NCBI GenBank assembly: GCA_964612075.1 | Contig: CAZTFC010000007.1 | Location: 1 to 64,000 of the forward strand | Direction of reading: 5' to 3' | From: UBA2219 sp964612075 | Lineage (GTDB): Bacteria; Desulfobacterota; Deferrimicrobia; Deferrimicrobiales; Deferrimicrobiaceae | Length of the DNA stretch: 64,000 nt | In this document: positions 35,330-43,717 of the stretch, in pieces | How the letters are laid out: each line of letters opens with the position of its first letter | Numbering within the stretch: the stretch's first letter is position 1 | Notes under the pieces: generated by a model | The model's database searches: none | Told to the model about the DNA's origin: nothing | Seen by the model: the letters and a program-made list of their open reading frames with translations, nothing else | Translations under genes and position numbers: made by a program

Positions 35330-36175
35330 ATGATCGAGTACAAGGCATACCACAAGACGGGCCTCGGGAAGCGGGGAGGCAGGGGGCGGGCCGTGCGGAG
35401 GAAGGGGAAGGGGCGGGCGGAAAGCGCTCCCTCCCCGCAGGCGCGCATGCGGGCCGCCGCGTGGATCCTCGCCGTCCTGGCCGCCGTGGCCCTCGTGGGC
35501 GCGGCGTCGGCCTGGTCGTATTCGCGGATGGCGCGCTCTCCCATGTTCACCGTGCGCTCGATCGACATGAACCCCTGCGCGAACGTGACGAAGGAGGAGG
35601 TCTGGTCGATCGTCCGGGGGGTGGGGAAGCGGAACATCTGGGCCGTCCCCGCGGGCGAGGTCTCCAGGAGGCTGGCGTCGCACCCGTGGGTCCGCACGGT
35701 GTCCGTGCGGAAATCCTTCCCCGACCGCCTCGTGGTGCGGATCGGGGAGCAGCGCCCGGTCGCGATGGTGAACCTGGACGCGCTCTGGTACGTGAACGAC
35801 GAGGGGAGGCCGTTCAAGCGGCTCACGGCGTACGACCCGAAGAACCTGGCGATCGTCACCGGGTTCTCGGTGAGCGACCTTCGGGCGAAGGACGCGGTGA
35901 CGGCGAGGAATTTCCGCAAAAGCCTGGAACTGCTGGCGCTCGCGGAGGCGGGGCCGCTGAGCAAGAACCTCTCCGAGGTGCATTACGACGCCCAGGAAGG
36001 GTACACGCTCGTGACCCGGGACACCGGCGTCCAGTTCAAGATCGGCGGGATGGATTTCCAGAAGGCGATACGGCGGGTGGAGGAGGCGCTGCCGAGGGTG
36101 TCGGCCCTTGGCAAGTCTCCGGGCATCGTCGACCTCAAGACGGAGGGCCGCATCTTCGTGCGGCCGGGGGAATGA
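35330..36175 (+). CDS. ftsQ: cell division protein FtsQ
   Basis: FtsQ links early and late divisome parts through FtsB and FtsL. The 281-residue product has a basic cytoplasmic N-terminus (about 1-42), one membrane segment (about 43-65), a POTRA domain beginning at MFTVRSIDM and the beta domain with HPWVRTVSVRKSFPDRLVVRI and the ALWYVNDEG motif. It starts at ATG 35330, immediately after the ddl stop, and its own stop abuts ftsA. FtsB is not encoded here. Confidence 0.94.
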   Translation: MIEYKAYHKTGLGKRGGRGRAVRRKGKGRAESAPSPQARMRAAAWILAVLAAVALVGAASAWSYSRMARSPMFTVRSIDMNPCANVTKEEVWSIVRGVGKRNIWAVPAGEVSRRLASHPWVRTVSVRKSFPDRLVVRIGEQRPVAMVNLDALWYVNDEGRPFKRLTAYDPKNLAIVTGFSVSDLRAKDAVTARNFRKSLELLALAEAGPLSKNLSEVHYDAQEGYTLVTRDTGVQFKIGGMDFQKAIRRVEEALPRVSALGKSPGIVDLKTEGRIFVRPGE

Positions 36176-37405
36176 ATGGACACGGCGCATGATCAGGTGA
36201 TCGCGGGACTGGACATTGGGTCGAGCAAGGTGGCCACGGTCCTCGGGAGGAAGACGCCGGAGGGCGTCGAGATCCTCGGCATGGGGGAATGCCCCACCGA
36301 GGGGATGCGCAAGGGCGCGGTCGTGAACGTGGACGCCACGGTCAAGTCGATCCGCCAAAGCGTCACCGAGGCGGAACGGATGACGGGCCTCAACGTCGAG
36401 TCGGTCTACGTCGGCATCTCCGGCCCGCTGATCAAGTCGTTCAACAGCCACGCCGCCATCTCGGTGAAGAACGAGCGGGAGGTGACGAACGGCGACTTCA
36501 CCCGGGTCCTGGAGATCGCGCGGACGGTGGAGCTGCCGAACGACCGGGAGATCCTGCACGTCCTGACCCAGGAGTTCATCGTCGACGACATGGCGGGGAT
36601 CAAGGACCCCCGCGGGATGACGGGGATCCGGCTCGACGCGCGCGTCCACGTGGTGACGAACGACGTCCCCGGCGCGCGCAACCTGCTCCGGTGCGTCGAG
36701 AAGGCGGCGCTCGGCGTCGAGTCGCTCGTTTTGTCCCCCCTGGCCTCCGCCGAGGCGGTGCTCACGGCCGAGGAGCGCGAGGTGGGCGTGGCGCTGATGG
36801 ATTTCGGGGGCGGCACCGTGGAGATGGTGATCTTCTACGACGGCGCCCTGCGGCACACGTACGTCCTTCCCCTCGGGGGGAGCAACATCACCTCCGACGT
36901 GGCGATCGGCCTGAAGCTGCCCAACGCCGACGCGGAGGCGCTGAAGGTCTCCTCGGGGTGCGCGATGATCCAGAAGGTGCGGCGCGACGAGCTGGTGGAG
37001 CTGCCGGGGGTCGGCGGCCGCCAGCCCAGGCCGCTGCGGCGGCAGCACCTGAGCGAGATCGTCGAGCCGAGAGCGGAGGAAATCTTCGCGCTCATGCGGA
37101 AGGAGATCCTCCGGTCGGGCTACGAGGACAGCCTGGGCGCGGGCGTGGTGCTGACGGGCGGCGGGGCGCTGCTCGACGGCCTGCCGGACCTCGGGGAGCG
37201 GGTGTTCCGGCTCCCGGTGCGGCGCGGCGGCCCCATCGGGATCGGGGGGCTGGTGGAGGTCGTCAACAGCCCCGCCTACTCCACCGCGGTCGGCCTCGTC
37301 ATCTACGGCGCGCGGGCGTCCGAGACGGTGGTCGAGCGGCAGGAGGAGGCTCCCTCGGCGGGGATCATCGACCGAGTGAAGAAATACCTGTCCGAATTCT
37401 TTTAG
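36176..37405 (+). CDS. ftsA: cell division protein FtsA
   Basis: FtsA is the actin-like protein that anchors FtsZ filaments to the membrane. The 409-residue product has phosphate-binding loops GLDIGSSKVATVLG (about 10-23) and LMDFGGGTVEM, the adenosine motif GVVLTGGGALLDG and a C-terminal amphipathic helix (IIDRVKKYLSEFF) that serves as the membrane-targeting sequence. It begins at ATG 36176 directly after the ftsQ stop (no gap). Confidence 0.97.
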   Translation: MDTAHDQVIAGLDIGSSKVATVLGRKTPEGVEILGMGECPTEGMRKGAVVNVDATVKSIRQSVTEAERMTGLNVESVYVGISGPLIKSFNSHAAISVKNEREVTNGDFTRVLEIARTVELPNDREILHVLTQEFIVDDMAGIKDPRGMTGIRLDARVHVVTNDVPGARNLLRCVEKAALGVESLVLSPLASAEAVLTAEEREVGVALMDFGGGTVEMVIFYDGALRHTYVLPLGGSNITSDVAIGLKLPNADAEALKVSSGCAMIQKVRRDELVELPGVGGRQPRPLRRQHLSEIVEPRAEEIFALMRKEILRSGYEDSLGAGVVLTGGGALLDGLPDLGERVFRLPVRRGGPIGIGGLVEVVNSPAYSTAVGLVIYGARASETVVERQEEAPSAGIIDRVKKYLSEFF

Positions 37406-37441
37406 GTACCGGAATCCGGGCTTTCAAAAAGGGGGAAACGG

Positions 37442-38647
37442 ATGGAGACGATGGAACGGGAAGAGGGGAAATCGAGGCTGTTCACGATCATCGAGGAGAA
37501 CCGCTGCACCGCCGTCATCAAGGTGTTCGGCGTGGGCGGCGGCGGTGGGAACGCCGTCAACAACATGATCGAGGAAGGGCTGCAGGGGGTGGAGTTCATC
37601 GCCGCCAACACGGACGCGCAGGCCCTCTCGCGGAACCTGGCCCCGCTCAAGCTCCAGATGGGCGCCAGGCTGACGAAGGGGCTGGGTGCGGGGGCCAACC
37701 CCGAGATCGGGCGCGAGGCGGCGCTCGAGGACCGCGAGCTGCTCCGGGAGGCGCTCGCGGGGGCGGACATGGTCTTCATCACCGCCGGCATGGGTGGCGG
37801 CACGGGGACCGGCGCTGCGCCGGTCGTGGCGGAGGTGGCGAAGGAGGTCGGGGCGCTGACGGTGGCCGTCGTGACCCGGCCGTTCACGTTCGAGGGGCAG
37901 ACCCGCAAGCGCCAGGCGGACATGGGATTCAAGGACCTGCGGACCCTCGTCGACACGATCATCGTCATCCCGAACGAGAAGCTGCTCCTGATCGCGGGCA
38001 AGGACATGAAGTTCGTCGAGGCGTTCCGGAAGGTGGACGACGTCCTCTTCCAGGCGGTGCGGGGGATCTCCGAGCTGGTCACCAAGCCGGGGTACATCAA
38101 CCTGGACTTCGCGGACGTGAAGACGGTCATGAAGGGTATGGGGCTGGCGCTGATGGGCACCGGGTCCGCCTCGGGCCAGAACCGGGCGGTGGCGGCCGCG
38201 GAGAAGGCGATCTCGAGCCCCCTCCTCGAGGACGTCTCGATCCGGGGCGCGCGCGGGGTGCTCATCAACATCACGGCGGGGCCGTCCCTCTCCTTGAGCG
38301 AGGTCAACGAGGCGGCGAGCCTGATCCGCGAGGAGGCCTCCGACGAGGCGAACATCATCTTCGGGACGGTGATCGACGAGACGCTGGAGGACGAGCTGAA
38401 GGTCACCGTGGTGGCGACCGGCTTCGAGCCGAACGTCGCGGAGGGGCCCTGGAAGAGCCAGCGGAAGGGGATCAAGCTGGTCAGCCGCACGGAGGACCTG
38501 CAGAAGCCCGCCTTCCTGCGCAACGCCGCGCAGATCGGCCTCGCGGAGGAGCGCGTCGAGGACCTGCCGCTGATCGACAAGGAGTCGGAGATCGAGTCGC
38601 TGGACGACTTCGAGATCCCGACCTTCCTGCGCCGGCGGGGGGAATAG
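37442..38647 (+). CDS. ftsZ: cell division protein FtsZ
   Basis: FtsZ is the tubulin-like GTPase that forms the division ring. The 401-residue product has GGGGGNAVNNM, the tubulin signature GGGTGTGAAPVV, the T7-loop region NLDFADVKTVM and a C-terminal conserved peptide DDFEIPTFLRRRG that docks to FtsA. A GGGGGAAACGG stretch lies ahead of ATG 37442, after a 36-nt gap from ftsA. It closes the dcw cluster; the next gene starts 23 nt later. Confidence 0.98.
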   Translation: METMEREEGKSRLFTIIEENRCTAVIKVFGVGGGGGNAVNNMIEEGLQGVEFIAANTDAQALSRNLAPLKLQMGARLTKGLGAGANPEIGREAALEDRELLREALAGADMVFITAGMGGGTGTGAAPVVAEVAKEVGALTVAVVTRPFTFEGQTRKRQADMGFKDLRTLVDTIIVIPNEKLLLIAGKDMKFVEAFRKVDDVLFQAVRGISELVTKPGYINLDFADVKTVMKGMGLALMGTGSASGQNRAVAAAEKAISSPLLEDVSIRGARGVLINITAGPSLSLSEVNEAASLIREEASDEANIIFGTVIDETLEDELKVTVVATGFEPNVAEGPWKSQRKGIKLVSRTEDLQKPAFLRNAAQIGLAEERVEDLPLIDKESEIESLDDFEIPTFLRRRGE

Positions 38648-38670
38648 GCGGAGCGGGGGAAGCCCGGGCC

Positions 38671-40419
38671 TTGGGGAGGCCGCCGCGGGGCGGAGCGCGC
38701 CGGGAGCGGGAGACCGGCGCCGTCCGCAAGGAGTGGGGAGGCAGGAAGCGGGTCGCCCTGGTCTACCCGAACTCGTACGCGGCGGGGATGTCGAACCTGG
38801 GCTTCCTGCTGGTCCACGCGCAGGTCAACGCGCGGCCCGGGGCGCTGTGCGAGCGGGCTTTCCTCCCCGGGCGCGGCGGGCGCGGGCCGGCCGCCCGCCT
38901 TGCCGCGCGGCGGGCGCACGCCCCGGCGGAGCCGTCCGCGGGCACGACGCTCGAGAGCGGCCGCCCGCTTTCGGATTTCGACGTCGTCGCCGTTTCCCTC
39001 TCCTATGAAAACGACCTCCTGAACCTCCCCGGCATCCTCGCCGCGGGCGGGGTCCCCCCGTTCCGGGAGGACCGGCTCGCCTCCGGCGGCCGCCACCCGC
39101 TCGTCGTCGCCGGGGGATTCGCCGCCTCGCTCAACCCCGAGCCGTGCGGCGTCTTCGCGGACGCGGTCGCCGTCGGGGACGGGGAGCGCGCCGTGGAGTC
39201 GCTCCTCGACCTCGGGGAAGGCGACCCGGCCGACCCGGGCTTCCTGCGCGCGCTTTCCGAAGTCCCCGGGGTGTATGTCCCGTGGGGGTACCAGGCCGTC
39301 CACGAGAGGGACGGCGGGCTTCCCGCGGCCGGACGGCTCCTCTCGCTGAGGCCCCGGCCGGGCTTCCCGGAGCGCGTCGCCCGGGAGGAGCTCGACCTTC
39401 GCGCCCTTCCGCCGCCGCCGCCCGTCGTCCTCGCGGAAGACACCGAGCTCGGCGGCATGTCGCTCGTCGAGACGTCGCGGGGGTGCCCGCGGATGTGCGG
39501 CTTCTGCGCCGCGGCGCACGCCTGTCCCGCGTTCCGGGAGTTCCCCCTCGAGCGCGTCCGGGCGGCCGTCGACGCGGCGTGGCCGCACCGGAGGAAAGTG
39601 GGGCTGATCGGGGCGGCGGTGCTGGACTGGGGCCCGTTCCGGGAGCTGGCCCGGGAAATTCTCGAGCGCGGGGGGAGCGTGTCGCCCGCCTCCGTGCGGG
39701 CCGACCTCGTCGACGCGGAAGTCGCGGAGATCCTCTCGCGGAGCGGGCACCGCACCGTGGCGCTCGCGCCCGAGTGCGGCGACGCGGGGCTGCGGTCCCG
39801 CGTCGGGAAGCGGATCCCGGACGAAGCGTTCTTCGAGGCGGCCAGCCGCCTGGTGCGCGCGGGGATCGTGTCGTTCAAGCTCTATTTCCTCATCGGGCTG
39901 CCCGGGACGGCGCGGGAGGAGGAAGCCGCGGGGATCGCGGGGTTCCTCCGGGAATTCCGGGGGCGCGTCCTCGGCGAGGCGCGCGTCTTCGGAAGGATGG
40001 GGACGATCACCGCGGTCCTGTCCCCCTTCGTGCCCAAGCCGGCCACGCCGCTGCAGTGGGCGGCGATGGCCGGGGAGGGCGAGCTTGCGGCCCGACAGGA
40101 GGCGGTGGCCGCCAACGTCCGGACGGTGCCGAACCTCCGGTGGACCGGCGAACGGCCGCGCGACGCGGTACTGCAGGGATACCTCGGGCTGTCCGACCGC
40201 CTCGTGGCGGAGGACCTCCGCAGGGTGAGGGGAGGCAGGCTTCCCGGGTCGGCGCCGGGGCTCGGGATGAGGCTGGCCGCGGTCGTTCACCGGGAAAAGG
40301 CGCCCGACGAGTTCTTCCCCTGGGACGTGGTGGAAGGAGGCCCGGCGAAAGAGGCGCTGCGCGCCCGCTACGAGGCGTACCTGCGCGGGGGAGCTACCCC
40401 TCCGTTACCCGGATCATGA
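38671..40419 (+). CDS. radical SAM protein with N-terminal cobalamin-binding-like domain
   Basis: The 582-residue protein has an N-terminal Rossmann-like region (about 25-175, B12-binding-like) and a radical SAM core with the iron-sulfur motif Cys272-x3-Cys276-x2-Cys279 (SRGCPRMCGFCAA). It also keeps ECGDAGLRSRVGKRI and the FLIGLPGTAREEE segment common to B12-type radical SAM enzymes. TTG 38671 is chosen as the first start after ftsZ, with a GGAGCGGGGGA site nearby. A similar gene directly after ftsZ is known to me from Geobacter relatives. Its substrate is unknown; tRNA or methyl-transfer roles are guesses. Confidence 0.88.
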   Translation: MGRPPRGGARRERETGAVRKEWGGRKRVALVYPNSYAAGMSNLGFLLVHAQVNARPGALCERAFLPGRGGRGPAARLAARRAHAPAEPSAGTTLESGRPLSDFDVVAVSLSYENDLLNLPGILAAGGVPPFREDRLASGGRHPLVVAGGFAASLNPEPCGVFADAVAVGDGERAVESLLDLGEGDPADPGFLRALSEVPGVYVPWGYQAVHERDGGLPAAGRLLSLRPRPGFPERVAREELDLRALPPPPPVVLAEDTELGGMSLVETSRGCPRMCGFCAAAHACPAFREFPLERVRAAVDAAWPHRRKVGLIGAAVLDWGPFRELAREILERGGSVSPASVRADLVDAEVAEILSRSGHRTVALAPECGDAGLRSRVGKRIPDEAFFEAASRLVRAGIVSFKLYFLIGLPGTAREEEAAGIAGFLREFRGRVLGEARVFGRMGTITAVLSPFVPKPATPLQWAAMAGEGELAARQEAVAANVRTVPNLRWTGERPRDAVLQGYLGLSDRLVAEDLRRVRGGRLPGSAPGLGMRLAAVVHREKAPDEFFPWDVVEGGPAKEALRARYEAYLRGGATPPLPGS

Positions 40420-40795
40420 CGTTGCGGGTCCTCGGGCCGTCGAACTCGCATAAAAAGATCGACTGCCACGTGCCGAGGACGAGCTGCCCCGCCTCGATGA
40501 ACACGGCGACGCTCGAGCCGATGATCCCCGCCTTGATGTGGGCGTGGGCGTTGCCCTCGGCGTGCCTGTAGGGCCCGGCGGCAGGGGCGATCTTCTCGAG
40601 GCAGTTCAGGATGTCCTGCCGGACGTCGGGGTCGGCGTTCTCGTTGATCGTTACGGCCGCCGTGGTGTGGGGGATGAAGACGTGCACGACGCCGCTTTTC
40701 ACGCCGCTCTCGCGGACGACGAGCCGCACGTGCTTCGTGATGTCGAGGAAGAGCTGCCTTCCCTCGGTCTTCACGGTGATCGTCTTGAAACCCAT
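40394..40795 (-). CDS. YjbQ-family protein (UPF0047)
   Basis: The 133-residue product matches the YjbQ/UPF0047 family, described as secondary thiamine-phosphate synthases. The family signature HVFIPHTTAAVTINENAD and the later GNAHAHIKAGIIGSS with its histidines, plus LGTWQSIFLCEFDGPR, are all visible. It is on the opposite strand and its last 26 bases overlap the end of the radical SAM gene. The natural role of most members is uncertain; enzyme activity was seen in only a few. Confidence 0.93.
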   Translation of the reverse strand: MGFKTITVKTEGRQLFLDITKHVRLVVRESGVKSGVVHVFIPHTTAAVTINENADPDVRQDILNCLEKIAPAAGPYRHAEGNAHAHIKAGIIGSSVAVFIEAGQLVLGTWQSIFLCEFDGPRTRNVMIRVTEG

Positions 40796-40921
40796 GGGTG
40801 CGCTCCGCCGGGAAACGATGTCCTACATACAATGAGTACCACGCCGGGTCGTGCCGGGGCAAGCCGAAGGCGTCCCGGCGGCGTTTGCCGTCCCGCCGCC
40901 GATTCCCTATAATGCATTCCC

Positions 40922-41551
40922 GTGAGCCCGATCGCCCGCCTGATCCTCGCGTCCGAATCCCCCCGCCGCCGGGAGCTCCTGTCCGCCCTGGGCGTGCCGT
41001 TCCGCGTCGTTCCGTCGGGGGTCGACGAGATCCCTCGCCCGGCCGAGCCGCCCGCGCGCTTCGTCCGCCGGGCGGCGCTGGACAAGGGGATGGAGGTCGC
41101 CGGCAGGCATCCGGGGTCCTTCGTCCTTTCCGCGGACACGATCGTCGTGGCCGGGGGGAGGATCCTCGGCAAGCCGCGGGACCGGGCGGACGCCCGAAGG
41201 ATGGTGTCCTCCCTCGCGGGGCGCGAGCACAGGGTCTACACGTCCGTGTGCCTGCTGTGCGCGGGCACGGGGTACAGCGACGTCGGCACCGAGGTGACCC
41301 GGGTAATCTTCCGTCCCCTGACGCGGGACGAGGTGGCGGCGTACGTCCGGACGGGGGAGTGCGACGACAAGGCGGGCGCCTACGCCGCGCAGGGGGCGGG
41401 GATGCTCCTCATCGACCGCATCTCCGGATCGTTCACGAACGTGGTCGGGCTGCCGATGACCCGGGTCGTGGCGATGCTGCAAAAGGCCCGGTTGATTACG
41501 GTTTCCCCAGTCGGTCCGGGGTGTTATGCTCTTGCGGGGAGGAAGGGATGA
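40922..41551 (+). CDS. maf: Maf-family nucleotide pyrophosphatase
   Basis: Maf proteins hydrolyse dTTP, UTP or modified nucleotides and are linked to septum inhibition. The 209-residue product begins with LILASESPRRRELLSALG and has the central SADTIVVAGGRILGKP motif and the KAGAYAAQG block with its acidic neighbours. The start is GTG 40922. It overlaps yggS by 4 nt, and its C-terminus (about 190-209) is a loosely conserved extension. Confidence 0.93.
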   Translation: MSPIARLILASESPRRRELLSALGVPFRVVPSGVDEIPRPAEPPARFVRRAALDKGMEVAGRHPGSFVLSADTIVVAGGRILGKPRDRADARRMVSSLAGREHRVYTSVCLLCAGTGYSDVGTEVTRVIFRPLTRDEVAAYVRTGECDDKAGAYAAQGAGMLLIDRISGSFTNVVGLPMTRVVAMLQKARLITVSPVGPGCYALAGRKG

Positions 41552-42252
41552 GCGCCGGGAGCCAGACGGTCGCCGGAAACGCGGGCCGGGTCCTCGAACG
41601 GATCGCCGCCGCGGAGCGGCGCGCGGGGCGCAGCCCCGGCTCGGTGAAGCTGGTGGCCGCGTCCAAGACCCAGCCGCTCTCCCTGATCCTCGAGGCGCAC
41701 GCCGCGGGGATATCCGTCTTCGGGGAGAATTACGTCCAGGAGGCCGAGGAGAAGATCCCGGGGCTGCCGGGCGCCGAGTGGCACATGATCGGGAAGCTCC
41801 AGAGCAACAAGGTCCGCAGGGCCGTTTCGCTGTTTTCCTGGATCCAGACGGTCGATTCGGCGAAGCGGGCGGAGGAGGTCTCCCGGTGTGCCGTCGAGGC
41901 GCGCAAGGTCGTGCCCGTCCTGCTCGAAGTGAACCTCGAGGAAGAGGAGAGCAAGGCGGGGGTCGCGCCGGCCGGTCTGCGCCTTCTGGCCGAGGCCGCC
42001 CTGGGGCTGCCCGGGCTTGCGGTTTCCGGGCTGATGGCGATCCCGCCGTACGGGCTCGACCCCGAGGAGAGCCGGCCGTACTTCGTCCGGCTGCGGGGCT
42101 TGCGGGACGCGCTCGCGCGGGAGTTCCCCGCGGCGGACCTGAAGGAACTGTCGATGGGAATGTCGGGCGACTTCGAGGCCGCGATCGAGGAAGGGGCGAC
42201 GATGGTACGCGTCGGGACCGCGATCTTCGGGGTCCGCCACGGGAGGGGATGA
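41548..42252 (+). CDS. YggS-family PLP-binding protein (PLP homeostasis)
   Basis: The 234-residue protein is a single TIM-barrel of the YggS/PLPBP family, which binds pyridoxal phosphate and helps PLP homeostasis without known catalysis. Lys40 in LVAASKTQP binds PLP; FGENYVQEAEEK, WHMIGKLQSNK and the final SMGMSGDFEAAIEEGATMVRVG are typical. ATG 41548 overlaps maf by 4 nt. The order yggS-proC-yggT-DUF167 recurs widely in bacteria. Confidence 0.95.
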   Translation: MSAGSQTVAGNAGRVLERIAAAERRAGRSPGSVKLVAASKTQPLSLILEAHAAGISVFGENYVQEAEEKIPGLPGAEWHMIGKLQSNKVRRAVSLFSWIQTVDSAKRAEEVSRCAVEARKVVPVLLEVNLEEEESKAGVAPAGLRLLAEAALGLPGLAVSGLMAIPPYGLDPEESRPYFVRLRGLRDALAREFPAADLKELSMGMSGDFEAAIEEGATMVRVGTAIFGVRHGRG

Positions 42253-42253
42253 A

Positions 42254-43057
42254 ATGACGACGGGCCTGGGGTTCATCGGGGCGGGGAACATGGGGGAGGC
42301 GATGATCCGCGGCGTGCTCTCCGCGAAGCTGTACCCCGCGGACCGCGTGTTCGTGCACGACACGGCCGCCGGCCGGTCCGAGGCGCTGCGGCACCGGCTC
42401 GGGGTGTCCGTCGCGTCGTCCGTTGCGGAGCTCCTGGAAGCGTGCGACACCGTCGTCGTGGCCGTGAAGCCGCAGGTCCTCCCGGAGGCGCTGGCCGGGA
42501 TCCCGAAAGACGCGGCCCGGGGGAAGACGTTCGTCTCCATCGTGGCGGGGGTCCGGGCAGAGGCGTTCGAGCGGGCGCTGGGGGAGGGCGCGAAGGTCGT
42601 GCGGACGATGCCCAACACGCCGGCGCAGGTCGGGATGGGGAGCACGGGGGTCTTCTTCTCCGCGGGGGTGGATCCGGCGACCCGGGAGCGCGTGCGGGCG
42701 ATCCTTTCCTCCTTCGGCGAGGTGGCCGAGATGCCCCGGGAGGAGCTGCTCGACGTCGTGACGGCGCTGTCCGGCTCCGGCCCGGCCTACGCGTTCCTGT
42801 TCCTCGAGGCGCTGGCGGACGGGGCCGTGCGGGCCGGGATGGGGCGGGCCGAGGCGTACCGGCTGGCCGCCGCCACGCTGGAGGGCGCCGCAAGGATGGT
42901 CCGCGAGACGGGGAGGCACCCCGCGGAGCTCAAGGACATGGTCATGTCCCCCGGGGGGACGACCGCGGCCGGGGTGGAGGCGCTGGAGCGCGGGGCCTTC
43001 CGCGCGACGGTGATGGACGCCGTGCTGGCCGCATGGAAGAGGTGCCGCGAGCTGTAG
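42254..43057 (+). CDS. proC: pyrroline-5-carboxylate reductase
   Basis: ProC reduces pyrroline-5-carboxylate to proline with NAD(P)H. The 267-residue product has the N-terminal dinucleotide fold GFIGAGNMGEAMIRG (about 6-20), the VKPQVLPEAL block, VRTMPNTPAQVGMG and the C-terminal ALSGSGPAYAFLFLEALADG and MVMSPGGTTAAGVEAL motifs. It starts one base after the yggS stop with a GGGAGGGGATGAA-type site. Confidence 0.97.
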   Translation: MTTGLGFIGAGNMGEAMIRGVLSAKLYPADRVFVHDTAAGRSEALRHRLGVSVASSVAELLEACDTVVVAVKPQVLPEALAGIPKDAARGKTFVSIVAGVRAEAFERALGEGAKVVRTMPNTPAQVGMGSTGVFFSAGVDPATRERVRAILSSFGEVAEMPREELLDVVTALSGSGPAYAFLFLEALADGAVRAGMGRAEAYRLAAATLEGAARMVRETGRHPAELKDMVMSPGGTTAAGVEALERGAFRATVMDAVLAAWKRCREL

Positions 43058-43088
43058 CGGCAACGGAGAAGGGAGGATCGAAAAAAAG

Positions 43089-43388
43089 ATGTTCGTCGCC
43101 GGGAACCTGGTCTACGCGCTGGCAAAGATCGTCGACATCGTGCTTTCGGCGTACATGTGGGTCTTCATCATCCGCGCGGTGCTGTCGTGGGTCAGCCCCG
43201 ACCCGTACAACCCGATCGTCCGGGTGATCCACGGGCTGACCGAGCCGGTCCTCTCGCCGCTGCGCAGGAAGCTCCCGCTGTACGCGGGATCGATCGACTT
43301 CTCGATCGTCGTCGTCGTGCTGATCATCGTCTTCCTGCAGTACTTCGTCGTCCGGTCGCTCTTCGAGCTCGCCGTGCGGATGTCGTGA
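43089..43388 (+). CDS. YggT-family membrane protein
   Basis: This 99-residue protein has two hydrophobic segments (about 12-33 and 68-90) flanking the conserved short stretch SWVSPDPYNPIVRVIHGLTEPVL (positions 34-56). YggT proteins are small inner-membrane proteins linked to osmotic stress and cell division placement. It follows proC by 31 nt with a GGGAGG site before ATG 43089, and overlaps DUF167 by 4 nt. Confidence 0.93.
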   Translation: MFVAGNLVYALAKIVDIVLSAYMWVFIIRAVLSWVSPDPYNPIVRVIHGLTEPVLSPLRRKLPLYAGSIDFSIVVVVLIIVFLQYFVVRSLFELAVRMS

Positions 43389-43717
43389 AGGAGGCCAAGC
43401 CGCCGTCGGCCACCCTCTCCGTGCGGGTCGTTCCCCGCGCGGCGAAGGAGGGCGTCGCCGGCCATGAAGGCGGGGTGCTGCGGATCCGCCTGAACGCGCC
43501 CCCGGTGGAAGGCAGGGCGAACGAGGCCCTCGCCCGGTTCCTTTCGAAGGCCCTGGGCGTTCCCCGCGCAAGCGTGACGTTGGTGGCCGGGGAAAAGGGG
43601 CGCAGCAAGATCGTCCGGATCGAGGGGATGACCCTCGAGGCGGCCCTGGAGGCCCTTATTCCACCCGGTGGACCCAGCGGTGACGGTCCTCGACCTCCCC
43701 GTACTGGATCCCGGTGA
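43385..43717 (+). CDS. DUF167 (YggU-like) protein
   Basis: The 110-residue protein matches the DUF167/YggU family of small alpha/beta proteins with unknown function. The VRVVPRAAKEG start and the LRIRLNAPPVEGRANEAL and VAGEKGRSKIVRI motifs are typical. GTG 43385 overlaps yggT by 4 nt. The last 20 or so residues (after LEALIPP) go beyond the usual family end and overlap the convergent ilvE by 62 nt. Confidence 0.9.
   Translation: MKEAKPPSATLSVRVVPRAAKEGVAGHEGGVLRIRLNAPPVEGRANEALARFLSKALGVPRASVTLVAGEKGRSKIVRIEGMTLEAALEALIPPGGPSGDGPRPPRTGSR

Noticed and set aside
36289..38670. N-terminal extension of the radical SAM gene through ftsA and ftsZ
   Set aside because: The extension is an out-of-frame read of ftsA and ftsZ; the first plausible start after ftsZ is TTG 38671.
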